21,988 nt of DNA from a virus: positions 1 to 21,988 of the IMG/VR virus record IMGVR_UViG_3300048588_000407; one strand, written 5' to 3'. A program made the translations under genes and the position numbers. The notes under the pieces were generated by a model. The model was not told the origin of the DNA. It searched no databases and saw only the letters and a program-made list of their open reading frames with translations. Shown in pieces: positions 13,347 through 18,947 of the stretch. Position 1 is the stretch's first letter. The number at the start of each line of letters is the position of its first letter.

Positions 13347-13675
13347 CACATACCCCCCATCTCGTTGATGCCCGCCCCATAGGCATGACACCTGATCGCC
13401 TTCAGCAACACCTGGAGCAGCGCCTCGGTTTGATCTTCATCCAGCTCCACAATCATCGCGTGCGCCTGCGTATACAGGTGGGCCGGCACGGACAGGCCTT
13501 TTTTTGTGCCGAAACACTGCTGGAAATGCAGCCAGATGCCGGGCTGCGTGTGGCCAGTGGTGATCGTCATCTTCACGGCGTCTTCGCAGCGAGCCAGCCC
13601 AATTTCGTGTTTGAGCAGGAGGCCACAAACCCCGATCTCTTCATTAACAGCCACCAAATCTTGCTTGTCAGCCAT
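13346..13675 (-). CDS. Early phage protein, unknown
   Basis: 109 aa. Begins MADKQDLVAVNEEIGVCGLLLKHEIGLARC and contains KMTITTGHTQPGIWLHFQQCFG and a helical C-terminus (EDQTEALLQVLLKAIRCHAYG). Four cysteines are spread through it. I do not recognise the family. It overlaps both B (TGATG) and the following tandem winged-helix gene (TGATG), so it is part of the B operon and may act in transposition control or early regulation. Confidence 0.72.
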   Translation of the reverse strand: MADKQDLVAVNEEIGVCGLLLKHEIGLARCEDAVKMTITTGHTQPGIWLHFQQCFGTKKGLSVPAHLYTQAHAMIVELDEDQTEALLQVLLKAIRCHAYGAGINEMGGM

Positions 13676-14427
13676 CACACCCTCCGTTCCGGGCTGCGCC
13701 CGGTGTAGAAGGGCTGCTCGCCCCAGCGCACGAGGTTCATCTCGTCCAGGCCTTCCGTGAGGCAGCGCTCCTGGATCAAGGTGAGGTTCACGCACACCCG
13801 TCGCACCGATCCCTTGGCGATATCGACCAGATGCGCGGTCAGGTCATCGGAGACGCGCACGCCGTGGCAGTAGATGCCGGCGAGCTTTCCGGCGTCATCG
13901 GCGCAGACCGGCTGCGCCGCCGCCCAGGCCAGCACGCGGGAGTGGAAGCGCTCCCAGCGCTCCAGCTTGCGCGGCAGCCCTTCCTCGCCGATCAGCAGGA
14001 TGGCGCTCTGCGAGGCCTCGTAGATGTCGCGCACCAGCTCGACCATCGCGTCGCTCTTGGCGCAGTGGTCGAACTCGTCGATGATCAGTGGCCGGCGCGA
14101 GCTTCTGAGCTGCTCGGCCACCTGATCGAGCAGCTGCGGCACGGTGCCGGCGGCGCGCATGATGCCCATTTCCTCGAGAATCTTTATGAGCAGCGTCTTG
14201 CCGCGCCAGGCGGAGAGCATCCGCACGTAGTAGCCGCGGTGCTCGTTGGCCAGCGCGTTGGCGCAGAAGCTCTTGCCCCAGCCGGCCGGCCCGTGCAGCA
14301 CGCCCAGCCCCGGCAGCGCGCCGTTGCGCCCAGCCAGGCGCTCCAGCACCGCTGCGACCAGATCGAGCGTGGCGATGGGAGCGACATCGTCGCGCCCCTT
14401 GTTGCGGATCTTCGTTTCTGTCATCAT
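13675..14427 (-). CDS. MuB-type AAA+ ATPase, transposition target activator
   Basis: 250 aa. Walker A is GPAGWGKS (46-53) and Walker B PLIIDEFD (113-120), with a sensor-like LLIGEEGLPRKLERWERFHSRV further on. The family binds DNA as an ATP-dependent filament, delivers target DNA to the transposase and gives target immunity. It lacks the N-terminal HTH seen in Mu B (312 aa), so it is the shorter B type. A GGAGG lies just ahead of two adjacent ATG codons; the second (14424) is better spaced. It starts 10 bases after the transposase stop, as expected for an A-B unit. Confidence 0.93.
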   Translation of the reverse strand: MMTETKIRNKGRDDVAPIATLDLVAAVLERLAGRNGALPGLGVLHGPAGWGKSFCANALANEHRGYYVRMLSAWRGKTLLIKILEEMGIMRAAGTVPQLLDQVAEQLRSSRRPLIIDEFDHCAKSDAMVELVRDIYEASQSAILLIGEEGLPRKLERWERFHSRVLAWAAAQPVCADDAGKLAGIYCHGVRVSDDLTAHLVDIAKGSVRRVCVNLTLIQERCLTEGLDEMNLVRWGEQPFYTGRSPERRV

Positions 14428-14437
14428 TCCTCCGTGG

Positions 14438-16690
14438 TTAGCGAATCAACGCGGGCAGTCCGTTGCCAGACGGGTTGCCCGTTTCCTTTTGGGACTCTTC
14501 ATATCGTTTGAGCAGGGAGCGCCCTTCCGCAGACTGCGGCCAGGTGGTGAGCCAGCGGCGCAGCTGCGGGCTTTCCTCCAGCTGGGCGATGGCGATGACT
14601 TCGCCGCGCTGGAAACGGTCGGCGAGATCACGCCACAGGCGGTAGCGCAGCTCCGGCGTCTCGGGGATAACACTTACCTTGGACGTTGGCTCTGGCTGCT
14701 GTGGGCGGAGCGAAGGAGGCACAACGAGCATCGGGTCGACGGCGGATTGCCCGATTTCACCGGCCAGGCTGGCCGCCGCGCGTTCCGCCTCGGCGAGCGC
14801 CGGCGTGACGTACTGCTCGGCCTTTCTGGGCAGCATGGCAACCTTGCCGGCCTCCCGTGCGCGGTCGAGGATGATTTCCCGCACCAGGGCGTCGGTGGAC
14901 AGCCCCCTTCTGCGCTCGCGCATCTTTGCGCGCTCTTCCTTGGCCCACTGTTGCTGGATCGCCCGCCCCTTTGCAGCGACGGCGGCCTGATCGATGCCGG
15001 TGCGCTCCGGGCACTCGGCGACGCAGAGAAATTTGCCGTCCACCCGCACCACCATGCGGCCAAGGTCGGTCGGATCGAGCCGAATATCGGCATCCTTGCC
15101 GGCGTGCAGCGGCAGCAGCTCGTGGATAAACCAGGCCTTGTCGTAGCGGATGCCCTTGGCGCTGATGACAGGGGCGCGGGAAACCGGCTTCCATAGCAGG
15201 ATGTCGAGAGCACGCTCGCTGTCCACCCGGCGCACCGCGCCGGTCCAGGAGGCGGCACGCTCGAATGGCGACATACCCAGCGTCGAGTGCTTGTCGCGGT
15301 GATAGGTGCCTTCCAGCCAGGCGTCCGTGAGCCGCTGCATCTCTTCCACCGTCATGTCCACCTCGACAACGGCGTTCTTCTTGAAAAGCTGCTCGGCGAA
15401 GGAGGCGCGCGCCTGGATGGCCTTTCTCTCGGCCACGTTGTGCCCGATGAAGGCGTCGAGCAGTTCAAGCAGGGAGTGCAGATACGTCTTGATGAAGCTC
15501 TCGACGTGCGCCTTCTCCCAGGGTGCGAATTTGTTGCTCTGCACCCCGTCGATGCCGGCCTCCTCGAAGAAGAGCTGCATCTCGCGGCTGACGTAGTCGG
15601 AACCGTTGTCCGTCTTCGCCACCTCCGGCGCGCCCCAGTCGAAAATGGCCGCGCGCATGAGTGCCTTGTTGGTCTCCGTGCGAGGGGTCTTCGAGAAGAG
15701 GATCTTTGCGCGCCGGCTCCACACATCGACCACCACGGAGGCGGTGTAACGCCCGCCGCGCAGCATCCAGTCGGCCGGCGTGCCGTCCATCTCCCATCGC
15801 TGGTTGAGCCGCACGATATCGCCGTCGAGCCGCCCAAGGCTGGACAGGTACTTGCTCTTCCAGGCGTCCGGGTTGGTGGCGAGCAGATGCGTTTGCGCGT
15901 TTTGATCCTTCCATTTGTTGATGTAACGGTGCAGAGCAGAGTAGGAGATCTCAGGCCAGAGGACCTCGCCGGTCGCCTTATCGATGCGGCCGTGGTTGAT
16001 GATGTCCTGCAGGTGGGTGTGCGAGATGTGCGGCTTCTCGGCCAGCACGCCGAGAATGAGCTTTTCCAGATCCGGGTGCTGCTCGATGGTGGATGTGCCA
16101 CCGCCCTTGCGGTGGCGACCATCGGCCATCACGACCAGGCCGCGTTTTTCATTGTCGAGCACCCAGCGCTCGATGCTGCGCGCGCTGATCTTGGGATAGG
16201 CCGCGCGCATCGCATCAAGGATGCCGGCCACGTGCCTGGCGTTGTAGGCGGCGGCGAAGGCGGAAAAGCTCGCCTTGCGGCGCAAGCCGCGCTCGGCGAC
16301 GAAATTGCGCCAGGCCAGCACGATCTCGAACCTGGCGTCGAACTTCTTCTGCCCGCCAGGGGAGAGCTGCGCCCACAGATCGTCGAAGGCGGCGGCGGTC
16401 TTGGCGTTTTTCTCAGCTTCCGCCTGGGCATGCACGGCGGCCTTGATCGCCCGCGCGGTTCGCGCCGCAGCGCCGTTTGCCCGGACGTTCGATTGTGAGG
16501 AGATGAGTTTGGCGATACGCGCTGGTGGGGAGTACTCGAATCCACCACCACGGCCGGCGCGAGGCTGCTTTGACCAGTTCTCGCGCTCCACAAGGGCGAG
16601 CCATGCCACCTTCGTGGTGGGGTAGCTTGGCAGATTCAGCGCCGCCAGCTCTGCGCAGGAGTAGTGGGTCTTTTTCTCTCCCTCGCTCAT
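14438..16690 (-). CDS. MuA-type DDE transposase
   Basis: 750 aa (Mu A is 663). Residues about 12-62 hold a Mu-type winged helix (SCAELAALNLPSYPTTKVAWLALV ... GRGGGFEYSPP), like that of the repressor, and would bind the operator/enhancer. A second DNA-binding part covers about 100-260, the site-specific end-binding region in MuA. The catalytic core has WEMDGTPADW (D302), AKTDNGSDYV (D361) and WEKAHVESFI (E397), the DDE triad. Then comes a Mu transposase C-terminal beta-barrel (about 500-570) and a long helical tail that in MuA contacts B and the unfoldase ClpX. It performs strand transfer for integration and replicative transposition. A weak AAGG lies 10 bases before the ATG; two hairpins precede the gene. 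Confidence 0.97.
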   Translation of the reverse strand: MSEGEKKTHYSCAELAALNLPSYPTTKVAWLALVERENWSKQPRAGRGGGFEYSPPARIAKLISSQSNVRANGAAARTARAIKAAVHAQAEAEKNAKTAAAFDDLWAQLSPGGQKKFDARFEIVLAWRNFVAERGLRRKASFSAFAAAYNARHVAGILDAMRAAYPKISARSIERWVLDNEKRGLVVMADGRHRKGGGTSTIEQHPDLEKLILGVLAEKPHISHTHLQDIINHGRIDKATGEVLWPEISYSALHRYINKWKDQNAQTHLLATNPDAWKSKYLSSLGRLDGDIVRLNQRWEMDGTPADWMLRGGRYTASVVVDVWSRRAKILFSKTPRTETNKALMRAAIFDWGAPEVAKTDNGSDYVSREMQLFFEEAGIDGVQSNKFAPWEKAHVESFIKTYLHSLLELLDAFIGHNVAERKAIQARASFAEQLFKKNAVVEVDMTVEEMQRLTDAWLEGTYHRDKHSTLGMSPFERAASWTGAVRRVDSERALDILLWKPVSRAPVISAKGIRYDKAWFIHELLPLHAGKDADIRLDPTDLGRMVVRVDGKFLCVAECPERTGIDQAAVAAKGRAIQQQWAKEERAKMRERRRGLSTDALVREIILDRAREAGKVAMLPRKAEQYVTPALAEAERAAASLAGEIGQSAVDPMLVVPPSLRPQQPEPTSKVSVIPETPELRYRLWRDLADRFQRGEVIAIAQLEESPQLRRWLTTWPQSAEGRSLLKRYEESQKETGNPSGNGLPALIR

Positions 16691-16718
16691 CGTGTTTGGG
16701 CCTTCATGTCAAGAAAAT

Positions 16719-16746
16719 GCCCCCGCCCGTTACAGCGGGCGGGGGC
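16719..16746 (-). terminator. Strong hairpin before the transposase, possible attenuator
   Basis: GCCCCCGCCCG (16719-16729) and CGGGCGGGGGC (16736-16746) form a perfect 11-bp, very GC-rich stem with a 6-base loop. On the minus strand it is followed by ATTTTCTTGACATG, a short T-rich stretch. It lies 28 bases before the transposase start inside an otherwise continuous early operon, so partial termination or mRNA processing is plausible. Confidence 0.5.
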
Positions 16747-16752
16747 CAAAAT

Positions 16753-16780
16753 TCCGGCGGAAAAGGAAGAAACCGCCGGA
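16753..16780 (-). terminator. Second hairpin in the pre-transposase gap
   Basis: TCCGGCGG (16753-16760) and CCGCCGGA (16773-16780) form a perfect 8-bp stem with a 12-base loop, just upstream (in transcription order) of the stronger hairpin. No T run follows. It may act with it as an attenuator or RNA processing site. I see no alternative pairing between the two by eye. Confidence 0.3.
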
Positions 16781-16817
16781 GCCGGCGCAGGGAGGAGACA
16801 CCGGAAATCGGAATCGA

Positions 16818-17294
16818 TCACTGCCGCCCTCCCTTGATCTTCAGCAGTGCCTGCAGCGCCCGCTTGCGCTCGGCGAGCTCTTTTTCTTCCTGGTGTATCC
16901 GCCCGAGCTCGATCAGCGCAGCCTCGTCGTCAGTAACGATGCGGCGACCGCCGCGCTTGACCGCATAGAGGGAGAGCAGCACGTCCTCTTCGGTTGCGGC
17001 GTCGAAGGCCATTGCCCGCATCAGGCTGATGTCGCGCGGCGGCTCGCCTTTCTCGGCGGCCTTTTCGGTATGAGAGAGCGCCGTGTAACCGTTCAGGGTG
17101 TCTGGATTGAATTTTTCGCCCAGGTGGTAGGCCATGCGCGCCGCCACCTGCTCGCGCGTCACACCTCGCTCGCGGGCGCGGCGCAGGGCGTCGGCCATCG
17201 TCGCCGCGATCTCGACGCGGCAGCCCAGCGAGCCGGGGCGCTCCGGTTCGGCGGCGAAAAGACTCCCCGTCAGGAAGTCGCGTGGGCGGTTCAC
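16818..17294 (-). CDS. Early phage regulator-like protein, HTH
   Basis: 158 aa from GTG, starting 1 base after the ner stop (TGACGTG). RVEIAATMADALRRARERGVTREQVAARMAYHLGEKFNPDTLNGYTA is an HTH-like segment ('SR.dVA.RMs..lG..vt...Ld.y.s') found in small proteins between ner and A of Mu-like phages, and the C-terminus (RHIHQEEK-type helix LGRIHQEEKELAERKRALQALLKI) is a coiled coil. It may regulate early transcription or replication. The GTG was chosen because it follows the ner stop; a longer upstream frame overlaps ner antisense-like and is not supported. The following 127 bases are gene-free and hold two hairpins. Confidence 0.75.
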   Translation of the reverse strand: MNRPRDFLTGSLFAAEPERPGSLGCRVEIAATMADALRRARERGVTREQVAARMAYHLGEKFNPDTLNGYTALSHTEKAAEKGEPPRDISLMRAMAFDAATEEDVLLSLYAVKRGGRRIVTDDEAALIELGRIHQEEKELAERKRALQALLKIKGGRQ

Positions 17295-17295
17295 G

Positions 17296-17571
17296 TCAGG
17301 CGGCCTTGGCCAGATTGACCTTGTGTGCGTTACTGTCGCGGCTATACTTGCCTTGGTAACGCGAGGGCCAGATGGTTTCCGGCGGCACTCCGATGGCGGC
17401 GGCGATGATCCGCTCGACCTTCGGGTACGGGTGCTGCAGGGCTTGGCGGATGGCGCTGAAGTTGCGATAGCCATGCTGCCTGGCCAGCTCGTTCATGTTG
17501 GTGCCCCCTTTTCTGAGGGCGGCTTTAATGTCTTCTTTGTGCCAGTCCTGCGTGGCTGGTTTTTTTGCCAT
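17296..17571 (-). CDS. ner: Ner-like DNA-binding protein, negative regulator
   Basis: 91 aa. DWHKEDIKAALRKGGTNMNELARQHGYRNFSAIRQALQHPYPKVERIIAAAIGVPPETIWPSRYQGK matches Mu Ner (74 aa) segment by segment, including the closing IWPSRYQ. Ner binds between the repressor and early promoters and lowers both once lytic growth begins. The ATG at 17571 was preferred to a GTG at 17583 since it gives the usual N-terminus (MAKKPATQDWH). The gene is the first one of the minus-strand early operon, 29 or so bases after a predicted start site. Confidence 0.93.
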   Translation of the reverse strand: MAKKPATQDWHKEDIKAALRKGGTNMNELARQHGYRNFSAIRQALQHPYPKVERIIAAAIGVPPETIWPSRYQGKYSRDSNAHKVNLAKAA

Positions 17572-17606
17572 GTCAAATCTCACTTAGGCGAGTGACGATG
17601 GCGAGA

Positions 17607-17635
17607 ACTGTATAGCTGTAAAACAGTAAAGTCAA
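17607..17635 (-). promoter_or_regulatory. Predicted early lytic promoter (Pe-like)
   Basis: Minus strand: -35 TTGACT (17635-17630), 17 bases, -10 TACAGT (17612-17607); an overlapping TATACA gives a 15-base spacing. The -35 sits at the centre of the 28-bp operator dyad, so repressor binding would block it. It would drive ner, the regulator gene and A-B onward. Confidence 0.6.
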
Positions 17636-17648
17636 CGCTTTACTGTTT
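17621..17648. promoter_or_regulatory. Repressor operator, perfect 28-bp dyad
   Basis: AAACAGTAAAG (17621-17631) and CTTTACTGTTT (17638-17648) are perfect inverted repeats around a 6-base spacer. The same half-sites recur at 17728-17760. The dyad covers the -35 of the predicted early promoter. The likely ligand is the plus-strand repressor, the transposase N-terminal domain, or both; which one is inference. Confidence 0.7.
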
Positions 17649-17669
17649 CATTGTGGTAGTTCCTATGGG

Positions 17670-17698
17670 TTAGCAGAGTTATTGTATTGATATATAAT
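17670..17698 (+). promoter_or_regulatory. Predicted repressor promoter
   Basis: -35-like TTAGCA (17670-17675), 17 bases, perfect -10 TATAAT (17693-17698). Transcription would begin near 17705, which is downstream of the TTG at 17687 and so argues for a later start codon for the repressor. Confidence 0.55.
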
Positions 17699-17727
17699 GA
17701 TAAATTCACTCTATTTGAAGAAGTCGG

Positions 17728-17760
17728 AAACAGTAAAGTGACTTTACGGTTCTTTACTGT
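17728..17760. promoter_or_regulatory. Second operator cluster, overlapping repressor start
   Basis: AAACAGTAAAG (17728-17738) is followed by CTTTAC (17742-17747) and CTTTACTGT (17752-17760), giving overlapping dyads with 3- and 13-base spacers. It covers the likely GTG start of the repressor, which suggests autoregulation. Its centre lies about 110 bp from that of the first operator, so looping is possible. Confidence 0.55.
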
Positions 17761-18514
17761 GAAGGAGTTGCTCGATCTGGCTCTGCCGGACCTGCCGACC
17801 ACCAAGGCCGGTGTCTACGACCGAATAAGAAAGCAGAGGTGGGAACAACGATTGCGCGGCGGGCAAGGAGGAAAGGCCGGTGGCACAAAGGAGTATGCCC
17901 CACCGCCGGATGTTCAGGCTTTAATCCGCACCCGCCTGCTAGCGCGGTCTTTCGAGCATTTCCGCCAGACGGTAGCTGCCGGCGATCCGCTCACCACCGC
18001 GAAGAGGATGTTCCTAGAGGAATACAACAAACACGGCCCTGCCGCCGACTATGTCGATGGGGTCGATTCCATAGATGATGAAGGTCTGGAAGCAGCACTG
18101 CGCCACCCTTTACCGGGGCGCAACCAGTCGGTTCAGTGGACGGAAGAGCAGCGGGCGCGGTTCCTCTCCGATAAGGTCGGGATGGTGCAGACTGGTGAGC
18201 GTGCTGGCGCCCTGGCCGCGCGAGTTGAAGAGTCGATCCCGGTTGCGGAGTCTGCTATACGTGTCGCCCTGACCGCCGAACGAACGGACTGGATGCGCCG
18301 CCTGGCCGAAGAGACGCGCGCTAGGGTGGCACTTGGCGCCTATCGTGTAATCGCGCTCATGAGTGAAGGTGATGAGCGGCAGTTGCAAAGTTGGACCGGC
18401 AGCCCTGAAGCGCTCCGTGGCGCGCTGCGAATGGCGTACGAGTCGGATTGCTTCAAGCGCGGCATCGAGCCTGGTTCGGATATGCTACCCTTGCCCACTG
18501 GCTTGACGGATTGA
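17738..18514 (+). CDS. Mu c-like phage repressor
   Basis: 258 aa from GTG at 17738. The N-terminal domain VKELLDLALPDLPTTKAGVYDRI ... GGKAGGTKEYAPPPDVQALI is the Mu-type winged helix also present at the start of the transposase. The rest is helical (FRQTVAAGDPLTTAKRMFLEEYNKHG, EERARFL-type stretches) and lacks a recognised peptidase, so induction is probably not by LexA-like self-cleavage; Mu c is controlled by its C-terminal degradation tag. The open frame extends back to a TTG at 17687, but a TATAAT box follows that codon and GGAA lies 8 bases before the GTG, so the GTG was chosen; GTG at 17759 is a second option. The gene is divergent to ner and has more average base composition than the early genes. 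Confidence 0.85.
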   Translation: MTLRFFTVKELLDLALPDLPTTKAGVYDRIRKQRWEQRLRGGQGGKAGGTKEYAPPPDVQALIRTRLLARSFEHFRQTVAAGDPLTTAKRMFLEEYNKHGPAADYVDGVDSIDDEGLEAALRHPLPGRNQSVQWTEEQRARFLSDKVGMVQTGERAGALAARVEESIPVAESAIRVALTAERTDWMRRLAEETRARVALGAYRVIALMSEGDERQLQSWTGSPEALRGALRMAYESDCFKRGIEPGSDMLPLPTGLTD

Positions 18515-18534
18515 GCGCCAAATCACGCGTAAAA
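18515..18534 (-). repeat. Transposase-site-like repeat, innermost copy (L3-like)
   Basis: GCGCCAAATCACGCGTAAAA on the plus strand, matching the outermost copy at 15 of 20 bases. It begins right after the repressor stop codon. All three copies share GYGCCAAWT in the same orientation. Confidence 0.4.
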
Positions 18535-18568
18535 ATAGCCGTCTTTCAGCTAGTTTTGCCCGATATCC

Positions 18569-18588
18569 GTGCCAAATGAAATTACTGT
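18569..18588 (-). repeat. Transposase-site-like repeat, middle copy (L2-like)
   Basis: GTGCCAAATGAAATTACTGT. Shares the GTGCCAA core and 11 of 20 bases with the outer copy, so it is the weakest of the three. It lies 54 bases from the inner copy and 104 from the outer one. Confidence 0.35.
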
Positions 18589-18628
18589 CCTAGTCACAAA
18601 CCTACGCCGCTAACTCGCTGCAATAACT

Positions 18629-18657
18629 GGATTATCCCGATAAGCCCCGGATAATCC
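18629..18657. repeat. GGATTATCC/GGATAATCC inverted repeat
   Basis: GGATTATCC (18629-18637) and its reverse complement GGATAATCC (18649-18657) are separated by 11 bases, CGATAAGCCCC. Each arm is itself nearly palindromic. It sits between the outer and middle transposase-like sites, where Mu has a bend/HU region. No protein in the window is an obvious ligand. Confidence 0.55.
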
Positions 18658-18672
18658 CACTTCGCTCTCGCA

Positions 18673-18692
18673 GTGCCAATTCAAACGTAAAT
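18673..18692 (-). repeat. Transposase-site-like repeat, outermost copy (L1-like)
   Basis: GTGCCAATTCAAACGTAAAT on the plus strand. If the phage ends at 18700 it occupies bases 9 to 28 from the end, much like L1 in Mu. It is the copy most likely bound by the transposase at the cleavage site. Confidence 0.4.
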
Positions 18693-18735
18693 GCCGGGCA
18701 GTGGCGGGTTTTCCGGATCCGCGATCATAAACAAA

Positions 18736-18762
18736 AAGGGCCTGCAAGACTTGCAGGCCCTT
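18736..18762 (-). terminator. Rho-independent terminator of tRNA-Val
   Basis: AAGGGCCTGCAAG and CTTGCAGGCCCTT form a perfect 13-bp stem around one base, and the minus strand continues with a T run (TTTTTGTTT). It lies 7 bases beyond the tRNA CCA end, as expected for a single-gene tRNA transcript. Confidence 0.88.
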
Positions 18763-18769
18763 CGAGTTC

Positions 18770-18844
18770 TGGTGGGCGGCACAGGGTTCGAACCTGTGAC
18801 CCCTGCCGTGTGAAGGCAGTGCTCTACCGCTGAGCTAGCCGCCC
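18770..18844 (-). tRNA. tRNA-Val(CAC)
   Basis: The minus strand reads GGGCGGCTAGCTCAGCGGTA ..., with acceptor stem GGGCGGC pairing with the 3' GCCGCCC side, D-loop AGCTCAGCGGTAGAGC, anticodon stem-loop CTGCC-TTCACAC-GGCAG (anticodon CAC, decoding GUG) and T-arm ACAGG-TTCGAAC-CCTGT. The CCA end is encoded. All four arms pair well, so it is intact. It belongs to the host and lies just outside the prophage end; the phage did not use it as an integrase target in the usual way, since no part of the tRNA is seen duplicated. Confidence 0.95.
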
Positions 18845-18859
18845 GTTTGGGAGGCGCGC

Positions 18860-18888
18860 ATTCTCTCATGGCGGCCGTTTTCGGTCAA
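18860..18888 (-). promoter_or_regulatory. Predicted tRNA-Val promoter
   Basis: Minus strand: -35 TTGACC (18888-18883), 17 bases, -10 GAGAAT (18865-18860), ending about 15 bases before the tRNA 5' end, with a GC-rich stretch between that may be a discriminator. On the other strand, TAAAAT at 18918-18923 may be the -10 of gltX; no good -35 is seen for it. Confidence 0.55.
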
Positions 18889-18947
18889 TTTCCGCTGGGC
18901 GGACACCCCCGATCGCTTAAAATATCGTCTTTTTTGCGTCTTCAGCC

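Larger units (their letters stand above)
1..18700 (-). mobile_element. Mu-like prophage, left part (right end outside window)
   Basis: A contiguous minus-strand run of genes follows the Mu order: repressor (opposite strand), ner, A, B, early genes, gam, gemA, mor, lysis, small and large terminase, portal, F, I. The MuA-type transposase with its MuB-type partner and the absence of a tyrosine integrase indicate replicative transposition, not site-specific integration. The right boundary is inferred from three transposase-site-like repeats and a terminal CA at 18699-18700; 18733 is an alternative. The prophage continues past base 1, so major head and tail genes and the other end cannot be judged. 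The genes that can be read are intact, so the element may be functional. Confidence 0.93.
18515..18735. other. Prophage left end and host junction, no gene
   Basis: About 220 bases between the repressor stop and the tRNA terminator have no credible gene and are less GC-rich than the surroundings. They hold three transposase-site-like repeats and an inverted repeat. On the minus strand a phage start of TGCCCGGCATTTACG (first base 18700) has the 5'-TG typical of Mu-family ends, which would make GTGGC (18701-18705) the 5-bp target duplication. An alternative terminal TG lies at 18733, inside the T tract of the tRNA terminator. The other phage end is needed to decide. Confidence 0.5.

Noticed and set aside
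12705-13391. Start of the tandem winged-helix gene at 13391
   Set aside because: The ATG at 13346 overlaps the preceding stop (TGATG) in line with the rest of the operon, and the extra residues have no conserved pattern.
15287-16498. 403-codon plus-strand open frame opposite the transposase
   Set aside because: Antisense shadow of the DDE transposase with no domain of its own.
17687-17737. TTG-initiated N-terminal extension of the repressor
   Set aside because: A perfect TATAAT box follows the TTG, so the codon would lie upstream of the transcript; GTG 17738 is better supported.
18770-18844. tRNA-Val as an integrase attachment site
   Set aside because: No tyrosine integrase is present, the prophage has MuA and MuB, and no repeated tRNA fragment is seen at the phage end; proximity is probably chance.
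18681-18869. 62-codon minus-strand open frame across tRNA-Val
   Set aside because: It reads through an intact tRNA gene and its terminator, so it is not a protein gene.
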